NCBI RefSeq assembly: GCF_900115495.1
Contig: NZ_FOWR01000042.1
Span: 1-44,290 of the forward strand
Direction: 5' to 3'
Length of the DNA stretch: 44,290 nt
Source of the DNA: Enterovibrio norvegicus DSM 15893
GTDB taxonomy: Bacteria > Pseudomonadota > Gammaproteobacteria > Enterobacterales > Vibrionaceae
Notes under the pieces: generated by a model
Database searches by the model: none
Told to the model about the DNA's origin: nothing
The model's input: the letters and a program-made list of their open reading frames with translations, nothing else
Program-made: the position numbers and the translations under genes
In this document: positions 16,271-24,347 of the stretch, in pieces
How positions within the stretch are numbered: the stretch's first letter is position 1
Layout of the letters: each line of letters opens with the position of its first letter

Positions 16271-17575
16271 ATGAAGTTGAACAAACTAGCAGGTGTATCT
16301 TCACTTCTACTGCTGTGCTCAGGATATGCTCAAGCGACTACCGAGATTGAATGGTGGCACGCAATGGGCGGAAACTTGGGCGAGAAAGTTAATGAAATTG
16401 CTGACAAGTTTAACGCAAGCCAAACGGAATTCGTGGTTAAGCCAGTTTACAAAGGCAACTACACAGAAACCATGACGGGCGCAGTTGCGGCATTTCGTGC
16501 CAAACAACAACCTGAAATCGTGCAGGTGTTTGAAGTGGGTACGGCGACAATGATGTCGGCCAAAGGGGCAATTTACCCAGTATACGAACTGATGAAAGAC
16601 ACAGAAACGCCGTTCGATTCATCAGAATACCTTTCATCCGTAGCAGGTTATTACACAGACACTGATGGCAACATGCTATCTATGCCATTTAACAGCTCGA
16701 CCCCTGTGCTTTATTACAACAAAGATTTGTTTGCTAAAGCCGGTGTCACACCGCCAAAAACGTGGGAAGAGATGGGCGACGTTGCTAAAAAGCTACGTGA
16801 AAATGGCGTAACGTGTGGCTTCACCACAGGTTGGCAATCATGGGTGCAAATCGAAAACTTCGGTGCGCGCCATAACCAACCTATTGCCACTGCAGACAAC
16901 GGTTTCAGCAGCACTGATGCAAAACTGCAGATCAACAACAAACCGTTTGTTAAGCACATCAACCAATTGGCTGAATGGCAAAAAGACGGCACGTTCAAAT
17001 ACGGTGGCCGCCGTTCAGACAGCGCACCATTGTTCTACAGCGGCGAATGTGCAATGTACATGAACTCGTCAGCGTCTTACGCGGGTATCAAGGGTAACGT
17101 TGATGGCTTCGAATTTGGCGTATCGCAACTGCCTTACTACGAATCTGAAATCAAGACCCCTCAAAACTCCATCATTGGCGGCGCGACCTTGTGGGTATTA
17201 CAAGGCCACGACAAGAAAGACTATGAAGGTGTAGCGGAATTCTTCAAGTTCATGTCGAGCAGTGACATTCAAGCTGACTGGCACCAGTTCACAGGTTACC
17301 TGCCGATCACGCATGCCGCTTACGAGCAAAGCAAGAAAGAAGGTTTCTACGACAAAAACCCAGGTACTGACGTTGCGATTACACAGATGACCTCCGTAGA
17401 ACCTACGCCAGCGTCAAAAGGCATTCGTCTTGGCAACTTCGTTCAGATCCGCGATGTGATCAACGAAGAACTTGAGAACGTTTGGTCTGGTGATGCAACG
17501 GCGCAAGAAGCCTTAGACAAAGCAGTAAAACGTAGCAATGTCCTACTGGCTAAGTTTGCTAAAGCAAACAAATAA
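16271..17575 (+). CDS. ugpB: sn-Glycerol-3-phosphate ABC transporter, periplasmic binding protein
   Basis: 434 residues with a signal peptide ending in GYAQA before TTEIEWWHAMGG. Strong resemblance to E. coli UgpB along the whole length: FNSSTPVLYYNKD, GWQSWVQIENF, PQNSIIGGATLWV, WHQFTGYLPIT and a C-terminal RLGNFVQIR. UgpB binds glycerol-3-phosphate and glycerophosphodiesters such as glycerophosphocholine and delivers them to UgpAE. Ribosome site AAGGAG precedes the ATG. It is first in ugpBAEC and is separated from ugpA by a GC-rich stem-loop. In E. coli the system is PhoB-controlled; no clean Pho box was found here. Confidence 0.93.
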   Translation: MKLNKLAGVSSLLLLCSGYAQATTEIEWWHAMGGNLGEKVNEIADKFNASQTEFVVKPVYKGNYTETMTGAVAAFRAKQQPEIVQVFEVGTATMMSAKGAIYPVYELMKDTETPFDSSEYLSSVAGYYTDTDGNMLSMPFNSSTPVLYYNKDLFAKAGVTPPKTWEEMGDVAKKLRENGVTCGFTTGWQSWVQIENFGARHNQPIATADNGFSSTDAKLQINNKPFVKHINQLAEWQKDGTFKYGGRRSDSAPLFYSGECAMYMNSSASYAGIKGNVDGFEFGVSQLPYYESEIKTPQNSIIGGATLWVLQGHDKKDYEGVAEFFKFMSSSDIQADWHQFTGYLPITHAAYEQSKKEGFYDKNPGTDVAITQMTSVEPTPASKGIRLGNFVQIRDVINEELENVWSGDATAQEALDKAVKRSNVLLAKFAKANK

Positions 17576-17642
17576 CCCTCGAACGTAACGTTGAACTTAT
17601 AACAACGTCAGTTCTTAGTTTGGCTAAAAATAAGTAATCAGA

Positions 17643-17666
17643 CGGAGGGCGGGTCCGCCCCCCTCC
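17643..17666 (+). other. GC-rich stem-loop between ugpB and ugpA
   Basis: GGAGGGCGG and CCGCCCCCCTCC pair with a small bulge and a 2-4 base loop. There is no T-run, so it is probably an mRNA-stability or attenuation structure that keeps ugpB RNA above the membrane genes, as known for malE-malF. The ribosome site of ugpA (AAGGAAG, 17670) lies just beyond it. Confidence 0.6.
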
Positions 17667-17691
17667 TTCAAGGAAGAGATGCAGATAGCTT

Positions 17692-18573
17692 ATGGATAAC
17701 AAACCCGTTTTCCAAAACACCCTACTGCCACTCATGCTCCTCGCTCCGCAATTAATCATCACCTTTGTGTTCTTTTTGTGGCCTGCGGGACAAGCAGTTT
17801 GGCAATCAACCTTGCTAGAAGACCCTTTTGGTTTAAACACTGAATTTGTTGGGCTTAGTAATTTCTTCGAGCTGTTTGAAGACAGCACGTATTTTGAAAC
17901 CTTTGGCACCACACTATTCTTCAGCTTCGCTGTCGCCGTGCTCGCGCTAAGTGTCTCTTTGTTGCTGGCCGTCATGGCTGACCATGTCATCAAAGGCGCA
18001 ACTACCTATAAAACCCTATTAATTTGGCCTTACGCGGTCGCCCCAGCCGTTGCTGGTGTCCTTTGGTTGTTCATGTTCAACCCTACCGTTGGCGTGCTTG
18101 CCCATGCGCTTTCTGCCATGGGGGTGGAATGGAACCCCTTCATCAATGGCAGTCACGGCATGACCATGGTGGTCATTGCAGCCACATGGAAGCAGATCAG
18201 TTACAACTTCCTGTTTTTCTTGGCAGGCCTTCAATCTATTCCACGTTCATTGATTGAAGCAGGCGCCATTGACGGAGCAGGCCCAGCAAAACGCTTCTTC
18301 ACTATCATCTTCCCGCTGCTGTCACCCACATCCTTCTTCTTGTTGGTTATCAATTTGGTTTACGCCTTCTTCGATACCTTTGGCGTTATCCACGCAATGA
18401 CACAAGGCGGCCCAGGCAGTTCAACCACCACCTTGGTGTATAAGGTGTACTCAGATGGCTTTGTTGGCTTGAACCTAGGCTCCTCCGCTGCACAGTCTGT
18501 TCTGCTCATGATCTTGGTGGGTATTTTGACCGTGATTCAGTTCCGTTACGTTGAGAAGAAGGTGGCTTACTGA
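17692..18573 (+). CDS. ugpA: sn-Glycerol-3-phosphate ABC transporter permease UgpA
   Basis: 293 residues, six membrane segments. It closely matches E. coli UgpA ([43 protein letters not shown] loop [20 protein letters not shown]). It forms the transmembrane channel with UgpE. AAGGAAG is about 15 bases before the ATG, longer than ideal. A six-codon frame starting at ATG 17679 ends across this start and might couple translation, but this is speculative. The stop codon overlaps the ugpE start. Confidence 0.93.
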   Translation: MDNKPVFQNTLLPLMLLAPQLIITFVFFLWPAGQAVWQSTLLEDPFGLNTEFVGLSNFFELFEDSTYFETFGTTLFFSFAVAVLALSVSLLLAVMADHVIKGATTYKTLLIWPYAVAPAVAGVLWLFMFNPTVGVLAHALSAMGVEWNPFINGSHGMTMVVIAATWKQISYNFLFFLAGLQSIPRSLIEAGAIDGAGPAKRFFTIIFPLLSPTSFFLLVINLVYAFFDTFGVIHAMTQGGPGSSTTTLVYKVYSDGFVGLNLGSSAAQSVLLMILVGILTVIQFRYVEKKVAY

Positions 18574-19421
18574 TGGTAGAAAGACGACCCCTACTCACCT
18601 TTTTCAGCCATTTTGTGCTTATTGTCGGTGTACTGATTGTCGCGCTGCCTGTATGGCTGGCATTAACGGCCGCAACGCACGACAGCAAAGAATTCGTCAG
18701 TGGCATGACACCGCTATGGTTTGGCGACCGTGGCCTTGATGTGTTCATTGAAGTCTTCACCGAAGGCACATCGCGTGAGCTTGATATCACGGTTGCGGGC
18801 ATGTTGTGGAACTCGACCTTAATGGCGCTGGGCATTGCCTTCGGCAAGTTGTCGATCTCCATCCTGTCAGCCTATGCCGTGGTGTATTTCCGTTTTCCTG
18901 GCCGTATGTTGGCGTTTTGGGTGATTTTCATGACCCTCATGCTGCCTGTTGAAGTACGGATCATGCCGACATTTCAGGTCATTGCTGATCTCAGCATGCT
19001 TAACACCATGTCAGGATTAACCATTCCTCTGATTGCGAGTGCAACCGCCACCTTCTTGTTCCGGCAGTTCTTCTTAACCGTGCCTGGTGAACTGCTCGAA
19101 GCGGCGCGAATTGACGGCGCAGGCCCTATCAAGTTCTTCTTTGATATTTTGCTTCCGCTTTCACGCACTAACATCGCAGCCTTGTTTGTTATCACCTTTA
19201 TCTACGGTTGGAACCAGTACCTCTGGCCACTGTTGATCACCACTGATGATAACTACTACACCATCGTAATGAGTATTCAGCGCATGCTAGCAGTCGGTGA
19301 TGGCGAAGTGGAATGGAACAGAGTGATGGCAACCACGCTGATGGCGATGGTGCCCCCCGTATTAGTGGTACTTGGTATGCAAAGACTCTTCGTGAAAGGT
19401 CTTGTAGAAACAGAAAAATAA
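18573..19421 (+). CDS. ugpE: sn-Glycerol-3-phosphate ABC transporter permease UgpE
   Basis: 282 residues, six membrane segments, MalG-type. The EAA loop LLEAARIDGAGPIKFFFDIL contacts the ATPase, and YGWNQYLWPLLITTDDNYYT is typical of UgpE. The start overlaps the ugpA stop by one base (TGATGG), so the two are translationally coupled. ugpC follows after 48 bases. Confidence 0.93.
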   Translation: MVERRPLLTFFSHFVLIVGVLIVALPVWLALTAATHDSKEFVSGMTPLWFGDRGLDVFIEVFTEGTSRELDITVAGMLWNSTLMALGIAFGKLSISILSAYAVVYFRFPGRMLAFWVIFMTLMLPVEVRIMPTFQVIADLSMLNTMSGLTIPLIASATATFLFRQFFLTVPGELLEAARIDGAGPIKFFFDILLPLSRTNIAALFVITFIYGWNQYLWPLLITTDDNYYTIVMSIQRMLAVGDGEVEWNRVMATTLMAMVPPVLVVLGMQRLFVKGLVETEK

Positions 19422-19469
19422 ACACCAATTATCCGGTAGATAGAAAACTTTCACACAGAGGATGCGTGA

Positions 19470-20540
19470 ATGGCAACAGTAACACTCGATCAGATCAGTA
19501 AAGTGTACCCCAATGGGTTCAAAGCAATTCATGGTGTTGATCTCGCCATCAACGATGGTGAAATGATTGTTCTCGTCGGCCCTAGTGGCTGCGGAAAATC
19601 AACCTTATTGCGCATGATTGCCGGCTTGGAAACCATTTCTGGCGGAACACTTTCTATTGATGAACAACGCGTAAATGAACGCGAACCCGGTGAGCGTGAC
19701 ATCGCCATGGTGTTCCAGAATTACGCACTGTACCCGCACATGACCGTCTTCAATAACATGGCCTACGGTTTGCGTAACCGTGGTGTACCGAAAGACGAAA
19801 TTGAAAAGACAGTCAACGACGTTGCACAAATGCTCGAGCTCGACCATCTGCTCAAACGTCGCCCTTCGCAGTTGTCTGGCGGTCAACGTCAGCGCGTTGC
19901 GATGGGTCGCGCGATTGTGCGTCGTCCTAAAGCATTCCTGTTCGATGAACCCCTGTCGAACCTTGATGCTAAGTTGCGTGTCCAAATGCGCCTTGAAATC
20001 AAAAAGCTGCAACGAAACCTCAATACAACCGCGGTTTACGTTACACATGATCAAGTCGAAGCCATGACATTGGCGGATCGCCTCGTGGTGCTCAATGGTG
20101 GTGATGTAGAGCAAATAGGCTCACCGCTAGAGGTGTATGACGAGCCACAATCTCTGTTCGTCGCCACCTTCATCGGCAGCCCATCAATGAACATCATCCC
20201 TGCAAAACTGGATGGTGGCCGCATCGTTTTCGATAATGGTGAAACCTTACCGACCACGAACACGGAAGTGAGAGATGTCGTTGCCGGTCTGCGCCCTGAG
20301 CACCTGCAAATCACAGATAACCCAGATGAAAAGATGATCAGCATGACGGTAACGTTAACCGAATCACTCGGCGCCGATCTTCTAATCTATGGTGTGTTGG
20401 CAGGCACAACACATGAAATGACGTTGCGCGTTGAAGGCCACGTGAAAATAGAAGATAACGCGACACTGCCGCTGACCATTTCTGAGAGCAACATTCACTT
20501 GTTCGACAAAGACACGGAAAAGCGTCTGCCAACCCGATAG
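19470..20540 (+). CDS. ugpC: sn-Glycerol-3-phosphate ABC transporter ATPase UgpC
   Basis: 356 residues, MalK/UgpC type. Walker A GPSGCGKST (37-45), Q-loop Gln83, signature LSGGQRQR (135-142), Walker B FLFDEP (156-161), D-loop SNLDAK, switch His in THDQ, then the C-terminal OB/TOBE regulatory domain (about 235-356, with AGLRPEHLQI). It energises UgpBAE. ATPases of this type can serve other sugar permeases, so it could also power a system using the orphan binding protein at 14696. E. coli has ugpQ next; here a terminator follows instead. Confidence 0.93.
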   Translation: MATVTLDQISKVYPNGFKAIHGVDLAINDGEMIVLVGPSGCGKSTLLRMIAGLETISGGTLSIDEQRVNEREPGERDIAMVFQNYALYPHMTVFNNMAYGLRNRGVPKDEIEKTVNDVAQMLELDHLLKRRPSQLSGGQRQRVAMGRAIVRRPKAFLFDEPLSNLDAKLRVQMRLEIKKLQRNLNTTAVYVTHDQVEAMTLADRLVVLNGGDVEQIGSPLEVYDEPQSLFVATFIGSPSMNIIPAKLDGGRIVFDNGETLPTTNTEVRDVVAGLRPEHLQITDNPDEKMISMTVTLTESLGADLLIYGVLAGTTHEMTLRVEGHVKIEDNATLPLTISESNIHLFDKDTEKRLPTR

Positions 20541-20853
20541 TCAGTCAAACAAACAACAACGCCTTTCTGTTCGCGCGGAAAGGCGTTTTTTTATGGGCAT
20601 AACCAAAACGATTAACCCAAAATATACAAAGGATCCCTTAAATAAATGTATGAGGCTGTTTGTGTATGTATTCTCCTCTAGCGCTCATTTTTATTGAGAT
20701 GGCAGTGAAATCACGGGGATTGTGACACTCACCTTTCTATTCGTGAAATTTTCGTTTTCAATCAGTTATCACTACCATTACCATTGCAACCATAAAAATA
20801 AATTCGTCAGCAACTTCTTTGACGATAACTCTCGACCAAAAAGGATTTGCGTA
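20541..20853. other. Intergenic region between ugpC and a secreted-protein gene
   Basis: 313 bases. It contains the ugp terminator and must carry the promoter of the gene at 20854. Nothing else was recognised. Confidence 0.5.
20558..20592 (+). terminator. Intrinsic terminator of the ugp operon
   Basis: AACGCCTTTC (20558-20567) and GAAAGGCGTT (20578-20587) form a perfect 10-bp stem, followed by TTTTTT. Confidence 0.95.
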
Positions 20854-21387
20854 ATGCGTCGTTCAGCCTTGATTCTTTTAGCCACTATGATCCCTGGAAT
20901 TGCTGTCGCGAAAGACATCAACGACATGGACATGACTTGCGCCACGAATAAATACCACAATTACGTTGATGCCTCGATTTCTTGGTACGAAAGCTTGGTT
21001 GATTTAACCATTCAGAAAGACCAAAAACTGGAAGGTGTTGCCGAATGGTTTCTTGAAGGCCGCCGTAACCATTTCACCTTTAATCAAAAAGCATTTGATT
21101 ACTATGTTATTAATGACCCGAGTAAGCTAAATTTTGATGCGCCTGTTGAATCATGGCTGAGCCTTTCGCAAGAGGACGTAAAAGCGTTGAGTGGTTCGAC
21201 CGGCGAACTGGCAGAATCGGCAAAAACGGTTTTCGCATTCCGCCAAGGTAAAGCGCATGAAGGTAATTACGACCTGCGTTCTGCCCTTGCTGACCTGTTA
21301 AGCAACCCGAAAGAAATCGAAGTGCCGCTTCAAAAATACAACGCTGAAATGCTGTCGCTTGCTGAAACAGCATGTGATAAGTCTTAA
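20854..21387 (+). CDS. Secreted protein of unknown function
   Basis: 177 residues. A signal peptide (MRRSALILLATMIPGIAVA, cleavage before KDINDMD) predicts a periplasmic or secreted product of about 158 residues. The mature part is hydrophilic, mostly helical in look, with two cysteines (CATNKYHNYVDAS near the N-terminus, ETACDKS at the C-terminus) that could form a disulfide linking the ends. AAGGAT lies upstream of ATG 20854; a start at 20722 would bury the signal peptide. It has no clear operon partner and no recognised domain. Confidence 0.75.
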   Translation: MRRSALILLATMIPGIAVAKDINDMDMTCATNKYHNYVDASISWYESLVDLTIQKDQKLEGVAEWFLEGRRNHFTFNQKAFDYYVINDPSKLNFDAPVESWLSLSQEDVKALSGSTGELAESAKTVFAFRQGKAHEGNYDLRSALADLLSNPKEIEVPLQKYNAEMLSLAETACDKS

Positions 21388-21568
21388 CGGTACAATCCCG
21401 TATCAGGCAGAGCGATGTCGCACTGCCTGATAGACTCGCGGTTTGAACACAAAACACCCCAATAATTCCTCGATGTGCCCCACGAATCTGGCTTTGTCCT
21501 CACCCGATGTTGTATCTTGCGAAAACATCGTGTAAATCATGCACATCAATCTTCAGAAAAGTACCCGG

Positions 21569-23209
21569 ATGGTTAAGATTAAACAGGCAGAAGCAACACT
21601 GGAGAGCCTACATCGCATTTTTACAGTGCCTGAAGCACCGAATTCGACCCTAGGCGAGATCGAACACGCCATCTCTCAAAACCTAAATCGATTCCTGCAA
21701 GACCACATAGCAGCCACAGATTGCTCCCTCACGGAGATCGAAAAGGATTTTAATAACCCAACGATCCCCGATGCGCCCACGTTTGTTTCCGACCACACAG
21801 CATTCTTGTTAGAAAAATTGGTCGCGCAATCTGTGCATACATCGTCACCGCGCTTTATCGGCCACATGACGTCAGCATTGCCCTACTTCCTGATGCCGCT
21901 TTCCAAAATCATGATCGCGTTGAATCAGAACACAGTGAAAATCGAAACATCAAAAGCCTTTACGCCCCTTGAACGCCAAGTTCTGGGCATGTTGCACAAT
22001 CTGATTTACCAGCGTAATGAGGATTTCTACCAAAGCTGGATGCACAGTGCTGCCCATTCGCTTGGTGCATTTTGCTCAGGCGGCACTATTGCCAATATCA
22101 CCGCCCTTTGGGTCGCAAGAAACAGTGCACTCAAAGCTGAAGGCGATTTCAACGGTGTGGCGGAAGAAGGTTTGTTCCGCGCCATGCGTCATTATGGCTA
22201 TGAAGATTTGGTGATCCTGGTGTCCGAACGTGGCCATTATTCCCTCAAGAAGTCCGCGGACGTGTTGGGCATTGGTCGAGAATCTTTAGTTGCCATCCCA
22301 ACCGATGAAAACAACCGAATTTGCCTTGAGAAACTGAGCGAAAAAATCGTCGAGCTTAAAGCGAAAAACATCAAACCTTTCGCCCTTGTTGGTGTGGCAG
22401 GCACAACAGAAACGGGCAACATCGACCCGCTTGATCACATGGCTGACATTGCCGAGCGTGAAGGCATGCATTTTCATGTTGATGCCGCGTGGGGCGGTGC
22501 GAGTTTGATGTCGAATAATCAGCGACCAAAACTCAAAGGCATAGAGCGCGCTGATTCGGTCACCATTGACGCCCATAAACAACTGTATGTGCCCATGGGG
22601 GCTGGCATGGTGTTGTTCAAAGACCCCGCGTTGGTGTCTGCCATTGAGCATCACGCCGACTATATATTGCGGAAAGGCTCAAAAGACCTCGGCAGCCACA
22701 CCCTTGAAGGTTCTCGCAGCGGCATGGCAATGTTGTTGTTTGCCAGCTTCAACATCATTGGACGCCAAGGTTATGAGCTTTTGATCGATCAAAGTATCGA
22801 AAAGGCCGCTTACTTTGCAGACCTTGTGGAAGCGCAGAATGACTTTGAATTGGTGAGCGCCCCAGAATTGTGTTTGATGACGTACCGCTATGTGCCACCG
22901 ACGGTGAAAGCGGCGTTAAACGTCGCGTCTCCCGAACACGTCGATGCCATTCATACGTTGCTAAACGACTTAACCATCTTTATTCAAAAGCGACAGCGTG
23001 AGGCCGGACACTCATTTGTATCGCGCACGTGTTTGACGCCGAGTCAGTGGGATAGGCGTACCACCAACGTATTCCGTGTGGTGTTAGCCAATCCATTGAC
23101 CACAAGAGAGATCTTACAAGCGGTATTGGATGAACAGCGAGAGATTGCCTCAACGAGCAGCATCGCCCTTCCCAAGCTACTGTCCCTTGCTGACACGTTG
23201 CTTCGTTAA
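21569..23209 (+). CDS. panP: PLP-dependent group II decarboxylase, PanP-like (aspartate 1-decarboxylase)
   Basis: 546 residues. Group II decarboxylase fold: cofactor-stacking His-containing segment (HSLGAFCSGGTIANITAL), Asp305 in HVDAAWGG that contacts the pyridine nitrogen, and Schiff-base Lys337 in TIDAHKQLYVPMGAG. The N-terminus (RIFTVPEAPNSTLGEIE, SPRFIGHMTSALPYF) fits the PanP group of Vibrio/Shewanella, which makes beta-alanine from aspartate for coenzyme A in organisms lacking PanD. Start at 21569 fits the expected PanP N-terminus; ATG at 21539 is an alternative, and neither has a strong ribosome site. Glutamate or cysteine-sulfinate decarboxylase activity, the latter giving hypotaurine, is an alternative given the taurine genes nearby. 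Confidence 0.75.
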   Translation: MVKIKQAEATLESLHRIFTVPEAPNSTLGEIEHAISQNLNRFLQDHIAATDCSLTEIEKDFNNPTIPDAPTFVSDHTAFLLEKLVAQSVHTSSPRFIGHMTSALPYFLMPLSKIMIALNQNTVKIETSKAFTPLERQVLGMLHNLIYQRNEDFYQSWMHSAAHSLGAFCSGGTIANITALWVARNSALKAEGDFNGVAEEGLFRAMRHYGYEDLVILVSERGHYSLKKSADVLGIGRESLVAIPTDENNRICLEKLSEKIVELKAKNIKPFALVGVAGTTETGNIDPLDHMADIAEREGMHFHVDAAWGGASLMSNNQRPKLKGIERADSVTIDAHKQLYVPMGAGMVLFKDPALVSAIEHHADYILRKGSKDLGSHTLEGSRSGMAMLLFASFNIIGRQGYELLIDQSIEKAAYFADLVEAQNDFELVSAPELCLMTYRYVPPTVKAALNVASPEHVDAIHTLLNDLTIFIQKRQREAGHSFVSRTCLTPSQWDRRTTNVFRVVLANPLTTREILQAVLDEQREIASTSSIALPKLLSLADTLLR

Positions 23210-23237
23210 GGTCTCAGCACCCAATACTCACACATAA

Positions 23238-23266
23238 AAAATGGCCCCTTCAGGGCCATTTTGTTT
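23238..23266. terminator. Terminator between panP and the IclR gene
   Basis: AAAATGGCCC (23238-23247) and GGGCCATTTT (23253-23262), 5-base loop, then GTTTTG. It can serve both convergent genes because A and T runs flank the stem on both sides. Confidence 0.85.
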
Positions 23267-23287
23267 TGACTTGAACATACTCAGCAC

Positions 23288-24091
23288 TCAGCCAGCATTA
23301 TCCCAACTTTCAGCTTCAATTTTTGCCAACGCTTGGGAGGCACGCTGAAGCGCAGGAAGGAAATGTAATGCTTGTTCCGCTTTGAGACGCATGATGGGCG
23401 CTTGAATCGCAACAGCAAGGTTTGAACGACCTCGCGTTGAAGGCACCAAGACAGCAACACAAAGCAAACCCGGCAGAAATTCCTCGTTATCGATGGCATA
23501 GCCACACAAGCGTACGTTTTCTAGCTCAGTTTCTAACGCATCGACGTCTGTGAGTGTTTTCTCAGTAAATGCACTCAGTTCTACGTTATCCAGAATACGG
23601 CGACGCTGTGACGGCGTCATGCTTGCGAGAAACAGTTTCCCCGTTGCCGAGCAGTGAACCGGCACCCGAGAACCCGCGTGCAAATGAAAGCGAAGTGGCG
23701 CTTCAGTTTCAACGCGATCAACATAAACAATCTCGCCCCCAGACAGAGATGTCAGGTTACAACTCTCCCCGACTTCTTCACGCAATTGGTTTAACACCTG
23801 ATGTCTTGCACTGTGCGTGGTGGAATTTAGCAGCACATTTTCTGATAAGCGGCGTAAACGCGTACCCGTGCTGTAATGACGTTCATCGCCATCTCGTTGC
23901 ACAATGGCTGCACTTTCAAGCTGTTGCAGCATACGGTGGAGTGTGGGTTTTGGAATGCCCGTTTCTTCGGCTAAACCTTGCAAAGAGAAAAACTCGTCCT
24001 TACCAGCGATCAATTCCAACAAAGCAAACAAGCGCAATGTTGGCGTATCTCCATCTACCTTCGCCAAATCAGGCTGTTCTATGTTCTTCAT
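23288..24091 (-). CDS. IclR-family transcriptional regulator, likely of the taurine genes
   Basis: 267 residues. N-terminal winged helix-turn-helix (about 18-75: FSLQGLAEETGIPKPTLHRM and LQQLESAAIVQRDGD), then the IclR effector domain (about 90-260) with typical HCSATGKLFLASM and DNEEFLPGLLCVAVLV. Start at 24091 is preferred because GAGGAAAT is 9 bases upstream and the earlier in-frame start (24235) adds a non-IclR leader. Family members are usually ligand-responsive repressors or activators of neighbouring catabolic operons. Being on the same side of xsc as cobST, it is the natural candidate regulator of the taurine operon; the ligand could be taurine or sulfoacetaldehyde. An inverted repeat (24246-24260) lies upstream. 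Confidence 0.88.
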   Translation of the reverse strand: MKNIEQPDLAKVDGDTPTLRLFALLELIAGKDEFFSLQGLAEETGIPKPTLHRMLQQLESAAIVQRDGDERHYSTGTRLRRLSENVLLNSTTHSARHQVLNQLREEVGESCNLTSLSGGEIVYVDRVETEAPLRFHLHAGSRVPVHCSATGKLFLASMTPSQRRRILDNVELSAFTEKTLTDVDALETELENVRLCGYAIDNEEFLPGLLCVAVLVPSTRGRSNLAVAIQAPIMRLKAEQALHFLPALQRASQALAKIEAESWDNAG

Positions 24092-24245
24092 TCTTATGAT
24101 TTCCTCTGCGGTATATACCCAAACGTTCTGAAAACGCGAGGGATATACCTGTATATCAAAATCAAAATAAATAACAACTTTCACTGTTAAAAATTGAAAC
24201 AGAGTTGTTAAAAGCCGCTTTGGCTGCAACGACACTCATAATAAT

Positions 24246-24260
24246 AGAACAATTCGTTCT
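24246..24260. promoter_or_regulatory. Palindrome upstream of the IclR gene
   Basis: AGAACAATTCGTTCT has perfect 5-bp arms (AGAAC/GTTCT) around AATTC, about 155 bases before the IclR start. It could be an autoregulatory operator. It does not match the tandem sites upstream of xsc, which weakens the idea. Confidence 0.3.
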
Positions 24261-24347
24261 GATATTTTATTGAAAACATCACGAACGCAGAAAAAAGTGC
24301 GCATATATCTACGCATTTCGCTCAATGCGCTGTCGCTCTCTCCACAA

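Noticed and set aside
17679-17699. Six-codon leader peptide overlapping the ugpA start
   Set aside because: Its own ribosome site spacing is too short. Kept only as a remark under ugpA.
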